DNA of 64,000 nt from Roseovarius litorisediminis (GTDB lineage Bacteria; Pseudomonadota; Alphaproteobacteria; Rhodobacterales; Rhodobacteraceae), in assembly GCF_900172295.1 (NCBI RefSeq), contig NZ_FWFL01000009.1, positions 62,001-126,000 on the forward strand, given 5' to 3'. The stretch's first letter is position 1, and each line of letters begins with the position of its first letter. A program made the position numbers and the translations under genes. Positions 44,742-51,899 of the stretch are shown here, in pieces. The notes under the pieces were generated by a model. It was not told the DNA's origin, did not search any database, and saw only the letters and a program-made list of their open reading frames with translations.

Positions 44742-45102
44742 TCAGCGCTTCATCATCGAAATGGGCATGGGTAACGACCTGCACGGGATGGATTACCAAA
44801 AAGCCGCACGCCGCGCGATCGAAGATGCGTTTCGCCACTCGACGCTGCCGATATTTGAAACCACCAGACTGGACCATACCGAGATGCGGGTGCAGGTGAC
44901 GGTGGGGGTGCAGGAACCGGAGCGGCTTGATACCGACACGCTGGCAGCGACCCTGCCCCGCGGCCGCGCCAGCGTGCGCGCGGTCAAGGGCGGGCAGAAC
45001 GTGACCAACCCCGAAACCGGCGAGACGCTGGTGATTGCCACCGCTGCTGTTGAGGCTTTTTTACCCCTGCAGGCGGACAGGTGGCAGCAGTCACAAGGTT
45101 AG
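44734..45102 (+). CDS. Lin0512 family protein, second copy
   Basis: The 122-residue protein has RFIIEMGMGNDLHGMDYQKAARRAIEDAFRHST, parallel to its neighbour, then VTVGVQEPERLDTDTLAATLPRGRASVRAVKGG. The pair arose by duplication of the gene, the second diverging in its C-terminal third. The start codon lies inside the previous gene, so translation is coupled. The GntR regulator gene begins 100 bases downstream. Function is unknown. Confidence 0.75.
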   Translation: MADQRFIIEMGMGNDLHGMDYQKAARRAIEDAFRHSTLPIFETTRLDHTEMRVQVTVGVQEPERLDTDTLAATLPRGRASVRAVKGGQNVTNPETGETLVIATAAVEAFLPLQADRWQQSQG

Positions 45103-45172
45103 TGCCCTCTCCAGCCGCGAATTGGCCTTGCGGCAAATTCACTTGTGCCGACACTTGCGGCGGTCATATAAA

Positions 45173-45188
45173 TTGACCAATGGGTGAA
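45173..45188. promoter_or_regulatory. RutR-like operator before the GntR gene
   Basis: TTGACCAATGGGTGAA agrees with TTGACCANNTGGTCAA at 12 of 14 defined positions. It ends 14 bases before the preferred ATG. GGTCA and TGACC flanking TATAAAT form a second, overlapping inverted repeat at 45162-45178. Confidence 0.5.
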
Positions 45189-45201
45189 AAAGGATTTGAG
45201 C

Positions 45202-45969
45202 ATGCCATTTCAGAAAGTTACGCCTGAGAAGCTTTCAACCGCTGTTACGCGGCAGATTGAAAAGCTGATCCTGCGCGGTATCCTGCGCCCTGGCGAACGT
45301 TTGCCGGCCGAACGTGAACTTGCCGAACGGCTGGGTGTTTCCCGCCCGTCGCTGCGCGAAGCTGTGGCCGAGTTGCAGGAAAAAGGGCTTTTGACGACGC
45401 GGGCCAGTGCCGGGATATTTGTGGCAGACGTACTGGGAAACGCCTTTTCCAACGCACTTGTGCGGCTCTTTGCCGACCATGACGAAGCGGTTTTCGACTA
45501 TATCGCCTTTCGCCGCGACCTTGAAGGGCTGGCCGCTGAGCGGGCCGCAAAGCTGGCCTCGGACACCGACCTGAAGGTGATACAGACGGTCATGGACAAG
45601 ATGGAACAGGCCCACGCCAAGACAAATCCGACCGAAGAGGCCCGGCTGGACGCCGAGTTTCATCTGGCTATCATCGAAGCCAGCCACAATGTGATCATGC
45701 TGCATATGATGCGGTCGATGTTCCAGTTGCTGCGCGAAGGCGTGTTTTATAACCGGCAGGTGATGTTCAAACAACGCACCACGCGCGGTGCGCTGCTGGA
45801 CCAGCACCGCGCCATCAATACAGCCTTGCAGGCGCGCGACCCTTCCGGCGCCCGCGAGGCGGTGATTTCGCATCTTGATTACGTCGAAAACGCCCTGGCC
45901 GATCAGCAAAAAGCCGACAAGAACGAAGCTATTGCAAAGCAACGGTTTGAACACGAACAATCGCGTTAA
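45202..45969 (+). CDS. FadR/GntR family transcriptional regulator (FCD domain)
   Basis: The 255-residue regulator has a GntR winged helix-turn-helix, with LRPGERLPAERELAERLGVSRPSLREAVAELQEKGLL at about 30-66. An all-helical FCD ligand domain (about 85-235) follows, with the metal-binding Asp/His residues in LDAEFHLAIIEASHN and DQHRAINTALQARD. FCD regulators respond to organic acids. AAAAAGGA lies upstream of this ATG; a GTG 18 bases earlier would overlap the RutR-like site. It lies beside the pyrimidine genes but its target is not shown. Confidence 0.85.
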   Translation: MPFQKVTPEKLSTAVTRQIEKLILRGILRPGERLPAERELAERLGVSRPSLREAVAELQEKGLLTTRASAGIFVADVLGNAFSNALVRLFADHDEAVFDYIAFRRDLEGLAAERAAKLASDTDLKVIQTVMDKMEQAHAKTNPTEEARLDAEFHLAIIEASHNVIMLHMMRSMFQLLREGVFYNRQVMFKQRTTRGALLDQHRAINTALQARDPSGAREAVISHLDYVENALADQQKADKNEAIAKQRFEHEQSR

Positions 45970-46025
45970 GTCGAACTTGGAAATCGCGCGGCAACTTGAA
46001 GGCGGCTGGCACAGACCGCAAGGGT

Positions 46026-46394
46026 TCACTCAAAATAGGGCGCCGTATACGCCATCGAGCCCCTGAGTAGTCGGTCCAGATCCTCCAAAGTGGCAGGCGA
46101 TAGGGCAACAGCGTTTTGCTGGAGAATTCTAAGATTCCCCACCAACTGCTGGCATGTGTATGAAATCGTCATGTTACGTGCCGTGCCAACCGCACCATCA
46201 TTGTAATTCGAACAAGAGCCAAAAACCGAACTGCACGCTTGTTGTGATATCTCGGCACAGCGCGATTGGGACATGCCAATATGTGCTGAAACCGCGCTCT
46301 GTAGCCCGGATATTTCGTGTGATTGCGCCAAATTGGCTGTTACCGACAAGGCAAAGCAAAATGCGAATCCGCCCAAAAAATAAGTCCGTTTCAA
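46026..46394 (-). CDS. Small secreted cysteine-containing protein, unknown function
   Basis: The 122-residue product has a signal peptide (KRTYFLGGFAFCFALSVTANLAQS). The mature domain has about four Cys (SRCAEISQQACSSVFGSC and SYTCQQL), likely disulfide-bonded in the periplasm. GAAAGGAA lies six bases before the TTG, making that start likely; longer frames exist to 46499. It sits in an A/T-richer stretch, opposite to the pyrimidine operon. No family is recognised. Confidence 0.5.
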   Translation of the reverse strand: MKRTYFLGGFAFCFALSVTANLAQSHEISGLQSAVSAHIGMSQSRCAEISQQACSSVFGSCSNYNDGAVGTARNMTISYTCQQLVGNLRILQQNAVALSPATLEDLDRLLRGSMAYTAPYFE

Positions 46395-46519
46395 AGCAGT
46401 TCCTTTCTTTTGAAAACTTGTTGCACTTCCGATTTTAGCAAACAGCATCAGACCTGTCTCCTCTGCGCGCCATCTGGTGTAAACCGCAGGCGAGAGCAAT
46501 TTTCTTGCCCCGATAAATT

Positions 46520-46535
46520 TTTACCAATTGATAAA
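46520..46535. promoter_or_regulatory. RutR-like operator before preT
   Basis: TTTACCAATTGATAAA agrees with TTGACCANNTGGTCAA at 11 of 14 defined positions and is part of the imperfect 18-base palindrome TTTTACCAATTGATAAAA. It lies about 50 bases before the preT start codon. Confidence 0.45.
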
Positions 46536-46586
46536 ATTTTAAAATGTGAAATACTGGGTCAGAGATTTTCCATACCGGAGGACCCC

Positions 46587-47909
46587 ATGAGTGAGAATGC
46601 GCTGACCCCCGGCATCATCGCCGGACGCCTTGATGCCGCCAGCCTTGCCGAGAACTTTTCCGACCTGCATCCGCCACTGGATGATCACGAGGCACTGGTG
46701 GCCGCAGACCGGTGTTATTTCTGCCATGACGCGCCTTGCATGACGGCCTGCCCCACCACAATCGATATCCCGCTTTTCATTCGTCAGATCGCGACAGGCA
46801 CGCCTGAGGCCGCAGCGGAAACGATCCTGAACCAGAACATCCTGGGCGGCATGTGCGCCCGGGTCTGCCCCACCGAAACCTTATGCGAAGAGGTCTGCGT
46901 GCGCGAAGCCGCCGAGGGCAAGCCGGTACTGATCGGGCAATTGCAGCGCTACGCCACCGATGTTCTGATGGCGACAGGCAAACACCCCTTTGCCCGCGCT
47001 GAACCCACCGGCAAAAAGGTGGCCGTCGTGGGTGCCGGCCCTGCCGGGCTCGCCTGTGCCCATCGTCTGGCAATGCTGGGCCACGATGTGGTTGTGTTCG
47101 ACGGCCGCAACAAGCCCGGTGGGCTGAACGAATTTGGCATCGCGTCTTACAAAAGCGTCGATGGCTTTGCCGAACGCGAGGTGGACTGGCTGTTGCAGAT
47201 CGGCGGGATCACGATTAAAACCGGCAAGCGGTTGGGACGCGAGGTGGCGCTTGCTGACTTGCGCGCCGCCTATGATGCGGTGTTTCTGGCTATCGGCCTG
47301 GGTGGCGTGAATGCCCTTGGGCTGGCTGGTGAAGACAAGGATGGCCTGAGCGATGCGGTGGATTTCATTGCCGAACTGCGGCAGACCGGGGATCTGACCA
47401 AGCTGCCAATCGGACGTGACGTAGTGGTCATCGGCGGCGGCATGACGGCAGTTGATGCCGCCGTGCAGGCCAAACTGCTGGGTGCGCTGAACGTCAGTCT
47501 TGTCTATCGGCGTGGCCGTGACCGGATGAATGCCAGCCGATTTGAACAGGATCTTGCGGCCTCAAAGGGTGTGCGGATCATCACCAATGCCGCGCCCGTT
47601 GCGGTGCATGGCAACGGCGCGGTACGAGAAATCGAGTTTGAATATACCGACAACGACCTGAATCCTACGGGTCAGACCTTTCGGCTGCCTGCAGATCAGG
47701 TGTTCAAGGCAATTGGCCAGACCCTGGAGGGGGATGACCTGCCTGTGCTTGAGGCCCGCAAAATCGCGGTCACGGGGCCTGGCCGGACCAGCGTAGAGCG
47801 GGTCTGGGCCGGGGGCGATTGCGCGGCAGGCGGCGATGATCTCACGGTGACCGCCGTGGCCGAGGGGCGCGATACCGCGATCGATATTCATGCTACACTG
47901 GTTGGGTAA
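46587..47909 (+). CDS. preT: Dihydropyrimidine dehydrogenase (NAD) subunit PreT
   Basis: PreT feeds electrons from NADH to PreA for reduction of uracil and thymine. The 440-residue protein has an N-terminal double 4Fe-4S region (CYFCHDAPCMTACPTTIDIP and CARVCPTETLCEEVC). An FAD dinucleotide fold (VAVVGAGPAGLACAHRLA) and an NAD fold (VVVIGGGMTAVDAAVQA) follow. This is the GltD-like order of the family. GGAGGA precedes the ATG. A methyltransferase gene separates it from preA on the same strand. Confidence 0.92.
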   Translation: MSENALTPGIIAGRLDAASLAENFSDLHPPLDDHEALVAADRCYFCHDAPCMTACPTTIDIPLFIRQIATGTPEAAAETILNQNILGGMCARVCPTETLCEEVCVREAAEGKPVLIGQLQRYATDVLMATGKHPFARAEPTGKKVAVVGAGPAGLACAHRLAMLGHDVVVFDGRNKPGGLNEFGIASYKSVDGFAEREVDWLLQIGGITIKTGKRLGREVALADLRAAYDAVFLAIGLGGVNALGLAGEDKDGLSDAVDFIAELRQTGDLTKLPIGRDVVVIGGGMTAVDAAVQAKLLGALNVSLVYRRGRDRMNASRFEQDLAASKGVRIITNAAPVAVHGNGAVREIEFEYTDNDLNPTGQTFRLPADQVFKAIGQTLEGDDLPVLEARKIAVTGPGRTSVERVWAGGDCAAGGDDLTVTAVAEGRDTAIDIHATLVG

Positions 47910-47932
47910 CGCAATTTTCAGGAGCCAGACCC

Positions 47933-48760
47933 ATGACCGAAACAGACGCCAATATCGCCCGCCATTACGGCAAGGAAGGGTTGTTTGACCGGATCATGTC
48001 TGGTTTGGAAAGCCATGGGAAAACCGGCGCTTCCCTCACAGTCGCTGATTTGAAACCGGTGGACGAGTTTCATATCGGTGGAGTCGAGGCGACGAATGAC
48101 CTGCTGGCACAGGTCGATATCGGGCCGGATACCCGTGTTCTGGATATCGGATCAGGTATTGGCGGTACGGCCCGGCATATCGCCACGCAATATGCCGCGC
48201 AGGTCACTGGCCTGGATCTGACACCAGAATTTGTCGAGACGGCGCAAAAGCTGACAGACCTGGTTGGACTGGACCCTAAATATGTTACCGGCAGTGCATT
48301 GGACATGCCGTTTGACACCGACAGCTTTGATCTTGCGACCCTGATCCATGTGGGCATGAATCTACCCGACAAAGTGAAATTGTTTGCCGAATCTGCACGG
48401 GTTCTGCGTCCGGGCGGCTGCTTTGCTGTCTATGACGTTATGCTGGTGGGCAAGATGCATCCGGATTTTCCGGTGCCGTGGTCAAGCAGACCCGACACGT
48501 CGTTTCTGGACCGGCCCGAGGTCTATCTGACAGCAGCAGACAAGGCAGGTTTCACACTGATGGCACAGAGGATGCGCGGCGAATTTGCCCGCGATTTCTT
48601 TGCCCGTCTTGCAGCCAATCTGAACCAGACCAACCCGCCGCCCGTCGGTTTAGGGCTGCTGATGGGGGCCGATGCGCAGGCGAAAATCGGCAACATGGTC
48701 AAGGCCGTCGGCGCCGGTGATATCGCGCCCGTTGAAATGATATTCCGGGCGCCGGGGTAA
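47933..48760 (+). CDS. Class I SAM-dependent methyltransferase within the pre operon
   Basis: The 275-residue protein has motif I VLDIGSGIGGTARHIA at about 69-84, motif II VTGLDLTPEFVETAQ, then DMPFDTDSFDLATLIHVGMNL and ARVLRPGGCFAVYDVM. This is the UbiE/sterol/glycine-sarcosine type of methyltransferase acting on small molecules. The acceptor is unknown. AGGAG lies upstream and the gene stands 24 bases after preT and 62 before preA, so it is cotranscribed with the two dehydrogenase subunits. Its role in pyrimidine breakdown is not known. Confidence 0.82.
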   Translation: MTETDANIARHYGKEGLFDRIMSGLESHGKTGASLTVADLKPVDEFHIGGVEATNDLLAQVDIGPDTRVLDIGSGIGGTARHIATQYAAQVTGLDLTPEFVETAQKLTDLVGLDPKYVTGSALDMPFDTDSFDLATLIHVGMNLPDKVKLFAESARVLRPGGCFAVYDVMLVGKMHPDFPVPWSSRPDTSFLDRPEVYLTAADKAGFTLMAQRMRGEFARDFFARLAANLNQTNPPPVGLGLLMGADAQAKIGNMVKAVGAGDIAPVEMIFRAPG

Positions 48761-48822
48761 TCGGCGCCACAGCAACGTACCTGCCCTCAAAGCGGGTAAA
48801 AACAGGAAAAAGGAGCAAGGCC

Positions 48823-50127
48823 ATGGCCGATCTCACATCCAACTTCATCGGGATCATATCCCCCAACCCGTTCTGGCTGGCCTCGGCGCCTCCGACGGAC
48901 AAGGAATATAACGTGCGCCGCGCGTTCGAGGCCGGATGGGGCGGCGTGGTGTGGAAAACCCTGGGTGAGGCCGGACCGCCGGTGGTGAATGTCAACGGCC
49001 CGCGTTATGGCGCAATATGGGGCGCTGACCGCCGCCTGCTGGGGCTGAACAACATCGAATTGATCACCGACCGGCCACTGGAAGTGAACCTTGAAGAAAT
49101 GAAACGTGTGAAGCGCGACTGGCCTGACCGCGCGCTGATTGCCAGCCTGATGGTGCCGGTGAACGAAGACGCCTGGAAAGACATTCTGCACCGGGTGGAA
49201 GATACCGGCTGTGACGGGGTTGAGCTTAACTTTGGCTGCCCGCACGGGATGAGCGAGCGTGGCATGGGCAGTGCTGTGGGGCAGGTGCCGGAATATGTGG
49301 GTCAGGTGGCGCATTGGTGCAAGAAGCACAGTGACCTGCCGGTGATCGTGAAACTGACGCCCAATATTACCGACATCCGCAAACCGGCGCAGGCCGCCAA
49401 GGAAGGCGGCGCCGATGCGGTGAGCCTGATCAACACGATCAATTCGATCACCTCGGTCAATCTGGACCTCTTTGCACCTGAACCCACGATTGACGGCCAA
49501 GGGGCGCATGGTGGCTATTGTGGACCGGCCGTAAAACCCATTGCATTGAACATGGTGGCCGAAATTGCCCGCGACCCAGCCACCGCAGGCCTGCCGATCA
49601 GCGGCATTGGCGGGGTCACCACCTGGCGCGATGCAGCCGAGTTCATGGCGCTTGGCGCGGGCAATGTGCAGGTCTGTACGGCGGCCATGACCTATGGCTT
49701 CAAGGTGGTACAGGAAATGATCTCGGGCCTGTCGCAATACATGGATGAAAAAGGGTTCACATCCGTTGATCAATTGGTGGGCCGCGCGGTGCCCAATGTG
49801 GTGAACTGGCAGGACCTGAACCTGAATTATATCGCCAAGGCCAAGATTAATCAGGACGAGTGCATTAAATGCGGGCGCTGTTTTGCAGCTTGCGAGGATA
49901 CTTCGCATCAGGCGATTTCCATGTCTCAAGACCGGGTTTTTGAGGTTAAGGACGATGAATGCGTCGCCTGCAACCTCTGCGTCAATGTCTGCCCTATTGA
50001 GGGTTGTATCACGATGGAACCGATGGCAGCCGGGGCCGTTGATCCACGCACCGGTCAGGTGGTGAAAGAGGAATACGCCAACTGGACAACCCACCCGAAC
50101 AACCCGGGGAAATGCGCGGCAGAATAG
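48823..50127 (+). CDS. preA: Dihydropyrimidine dehydrogenase (NAD) subunit PreA
   Basis: PreA reduces uracil or thymine to the 5,6-dihydro form. The 434-residue protein has a dihydroorotate-dehydrogenase-like FMN barrel: NPFWLASAPPTD, VELNFGCPHGMSERGMGSAVGQ with the catalytic-loop region, SGIGGVTTWRDAAEFMALGAG. Two C-terminal 4Fe-4S motifs follow (CIKCGRCFAACEDTSHQ and CVACNLCVNVCPIEGC). Length and order match the family. It converges with a small minus-strand gene across two hairpins. Confidence 0.94.
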   Translation: MADLTSNFIGIISPNPFWLASAPPTDKEYNVRRAFEAGWGGVVWKTLGEAGPPVVNVNGPRYGAIWGADRRLLGLNNIELITDRPLEVNLEEMKRVKRDWPDRALIASLMVPVNEDAWKDILHRVEDTGCDGVELNFGCPHGMSERGMGSAVGQVPEYVGQVAHWCKKHSDLPVIVKLTPNITDIRKPAQAAKEGGADAVSLINTINSITSVNLDLFAPEPTIDGQGAHGGYCGPAVKPIALNMVAEIARDPATAGLPISGIGGVTTWRDAAEFMALGAGNVQVCTAAMTYGFKVVQEMISGLSQYMDEKGFTSVDQLVGRAVPNVVNWQDLNLNYIAKAKINQDECIKCGRCFAACEDTSHQAISMSQDRVFEVKDDECVACNLCVNVCPIEGCITMEPMAAGAVDPRTGQVVKEEYANWTTHPNNPGKCAAE

Positions 50128-50131
50128 CAGC

Positions 50132-50176
50132 CGATTTTTCGCAGAAAAATCGTTGGCGAAAATTCTGCGAATTTTC
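50132..50176. terminator. Two adjacent hairpins between convergent genes
   Basis: Arms CGATTTTTC/GAAAAATCG with loop GCA (50132-50152) and GAAAATTC/GAATTTTC with loop TGC (50158-50176, followed by A residues) lie between preA and the opposing small gene. They probably end transcription from both sides. Confidence 0.6.
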
Positions 50177-50405
50177 AAAAAACGATGCTGATTGATCCAC
50201 TGTGGCAAATCACGATGAACTGATCGGCGGTCTGGACCAGACGAAAACCGCGTCGTCGTACTTCACCGATGAACCTGTCGCGACCAACCTCCCGGTCGAT
50301 CCAGGCCATTGACCGGCGAATGACCGCGCCTTTCTGCACCGCCTTGGCAGAAAATATCTGGCTGATCCAGAATTCAGGGCTGTTTTGGCGCGACAGGGCT
50401 TGCAT
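50175..50405 (-). CDS. Small conserved-type protein, unknown function
   Basis: The 76-residue product, MQALSRQNSPEFWISQIFSA..., continues with KGAVIRRSMAWIDREVGRDRFIGEVRRRGFRLVQTADQFIVICH. The order of helix, basic segment and two strands looks like a folded small protein common in Rhodobacterales; some relatives carry a doubtful phosphoribosylanthranilate isomerase name. No catalytic motif is seen. It is on the same strand as the TetR genes and may be read after them. Confidence 0.55.
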   Translation of the reverse strand: MQALSRQNSPEFWISQIFSAKAVQKGAVIRRSMAWIDREVGRDRFIGEVRRRGFRLVQTADQFIVICHSGSISIVF

Positions 50406-50440
50406 GCCAACAACCCTGCCCCATCCCGGTTAATGAGGCG

Positions 50441-51058
50441 TTAAGGCGCGAGGAGCCGGCGGAACATCCTGTCGAGATGCGCCGAAGCGCCCTCATAAAC
50501 CGGCGCATCTCCCATCAACACCTGCACCTGCGCGTCAAAATCAGCATAGTGCTGGGTTGTTGCCCAGATCGAGAAAAGCAGATGACGCGGGTCTACCGGG
50601 GCCAGCTTTCCGGCTGCGACCCAGCGTTTGATCAGGGTCGCCGTTTCGTCGACCAGCGGTTTCAGAACGGTTTCAAGATGCGGAACCATGCGCGGCGCGC
50701 CCTGCAATACCTCATTGGCGAAAAGCCTGCTTTCGCGCGGCAGATCGCGTGACATCTCAAGCTTGCGCTGCACATAGCGCAAGACTTCTTTCAGCGGATC
50801 GCCTTGGGGGTCAATCTCGCGCAGCGGAGCCAGCCAGATGTCCATCAACTGGTTCAAGAGTGTAACGTGGATATCCTCTTTGCCATCGAAATAATACAGG
50901 ATGTTCGGCTTACTCAGACCCGCCTCTACAGCGATCTGATCCAGAGTCGCACCGCGATAGCCATGTTGCGAAAACACTTCCAGGGCTGCTTCAAGTATAA
51001 GCTTGCGATTGCGCAGCTGGATGCGGCTGGTTTTCTTGACAGGCTGCGCGTCGTTCAT
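50441..51058 (-). CDS. TetR family regulator, RutR-like
   Basis: The 205-residue protein has a TetR helix-turn-helix at about 15-62 (ILEAALEVFSQHGYRGATLDQIAVEAGLSKPNILYYFDGKEDI). The C-terminal domain has LFANEVLQGAPRMVPHLE and DPRHLLFSIWATTQHYADFDAQV, typical of RutR, the uracil/thymine-sensing regulator of pyrimidine use. It is 63 bases downstream of a second RutR-like gene. A role controlling the surrounding pyrimidine genes is inferred from context and from RutR-like sites. Confidence 0.85.
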   Translation of the reverse strand: MNDAQPVKKTSRIQLRNRKLILEAALEVFSQHGYRGATLDQIAVEAGLSKPNILYYFDGKEDIHVTLLNQLMDIWLAPLREIDPQGDPLKEVLRYVQRKLEMSRDLPRESRLFANEVLQGAPRMVPHLETVLKPLVDETATLIKRWVAAGKLAPVDPRHLLFSIWATTQHYADFDAQVQVLMGDAPVYEGASAHLDRMFRRLLAP

Positions 51059-51121
51059 TGGGGGCTCCGGTACGGTTACAGGATCAGAATGCGGTATTTT
51101 GCCCGTCGGGGAAAGGCCGCG

Positions 51122-51769
51122 TTACGTTTCCCGGTTCTGGCGCGCGCCGATCCCATTCAGAATGATGGTCTTGACCGATGTCTTGGCGGCCTCCCATTGC
51201 GCATCCGTCAGGGGTAGCCCCCCATTCAGCGTTTCGATCTGGTGGCCGAAATCTGCATAGTGCTGCGTCGTGGCCCATAGCATATACAAAAGGTGGCGCG
51301 GGTCGACCGCATCCATCTTACCCTCGTCAATCCAGCGCTGAATGACCGCCATCCGCCCTTCTGTCCATTCCACCAGCGTGGTTTCCAGATAGTCCTGAAT
51401 GACTGGCGCGCGGTGCATCACCTCGGATGCCCAGACCTTGGACCCCGCCGGATGCCGCCGGCTTATTTCCATCTTGGCGTCTATATAGGCGCTGATTCCT
51501 TCAACCGGTCCCGGCGCGTCATCGAAAATATCCGCCGCCTTCAGCCAATCCTGAAAAATCGCCTGAACAACCTGTCGATATAGCGATTCCTTGGTGGGAA
51601 AATAATAGTGCAGATTGGCCTTGGGCAGCCCCGCCATATCGGCGATCAACTGCATTGTTGCCCCGCCAAACCCTGCTTCGGCAAAGACTTTTTCCGCTGC
51701 CTCAAGAATAAGCTTTTCATTCTCGCGGCGGATTTCTTTTTTGCTGAGAGGGCGGGAGGCTGCGGCCAT
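51122..51769 (-). CDS. TetR family regulator, RutR-like, divergent from pydC
   Basis: The 215-residue protein has the helix-turn-helix KLILEAAEKVFAEAGFGGATMQLIADMAGLPKANLHYYFPTKESLY. Its C-terminal domain (VWASEVMHRAPVIQDYLE, DPRHLLYMLWATTQHYADFGHQIETL) aligns with its neighbour, so the two are paralogues of the RutR group. It is divergent from the amidohydrolase operon. Two RutR-like sites lie between the start codons, the first only 24 bases from this one, suggesting autoregulation. Confidence 0.87.
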   Translation of the reverse strand: MAAASRPLSKKEIRRENEKLILEAAEKVFAEAGFGGATMQLIADMAGLPKANLHYYFPTKESLYRQVVQAIFQDWLKAADIFDDAPGPVEGISAYIDAKMEISRRHPAGSKVWASEVMHRAPVIQDYLETTLVEWTEGRMAVIQRWIDEGKMDAVDPRHLLYMLWATTQHYADFGHQIETLNGGLPLTDAQWEAAKTSVKTIILNGIGARQNRET

Positions 51770-51792
51770 CGCAAAAGGCTTTCAAAAATTTC

Positions 51793-51808
51793 TTGACCAG
51801 TTGGTCAG
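51793..51808. promoter_or_regulatory. RutR-like operator, TetR-proximal
   Basis: TTGACCAGTTGGTCAG agrees with TTGACCANNTGGTCAA at 13 of 14 defined positions. It lies in the divergent control region. Confidence 0.75.
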
Positions 51809-51826
51809 CATGTGGTGCTCTTCTTC

Positions 51827-51842
51827 CTGACCATACGGTCAG
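51827..51842. promoter_or_regulatory. RutR-like operator, pydC-proximal
   Basis: CTGACCATACGGTCAG is a near-perfect palindrome and agrees with the RutR consensus at 11 of 14 defined positions. Its centre is 34 bases from that of the neighbouring site. Confidence 0.65.
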
Positions 51843-51899
51843 GATATGACCGATTGCAAGAGGGCCGATCAAGCGCCCCGGCAGCAAGGGAGAATGAAC

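Noticed and set aside
48787-50208. 473-codon open frame antisense to preA
   Set aside because: Very long, but it is the complement of a GC-rich coding gene with strong preA family motifs. The product is His/Arg/Gln-rich without any recognisable domain.
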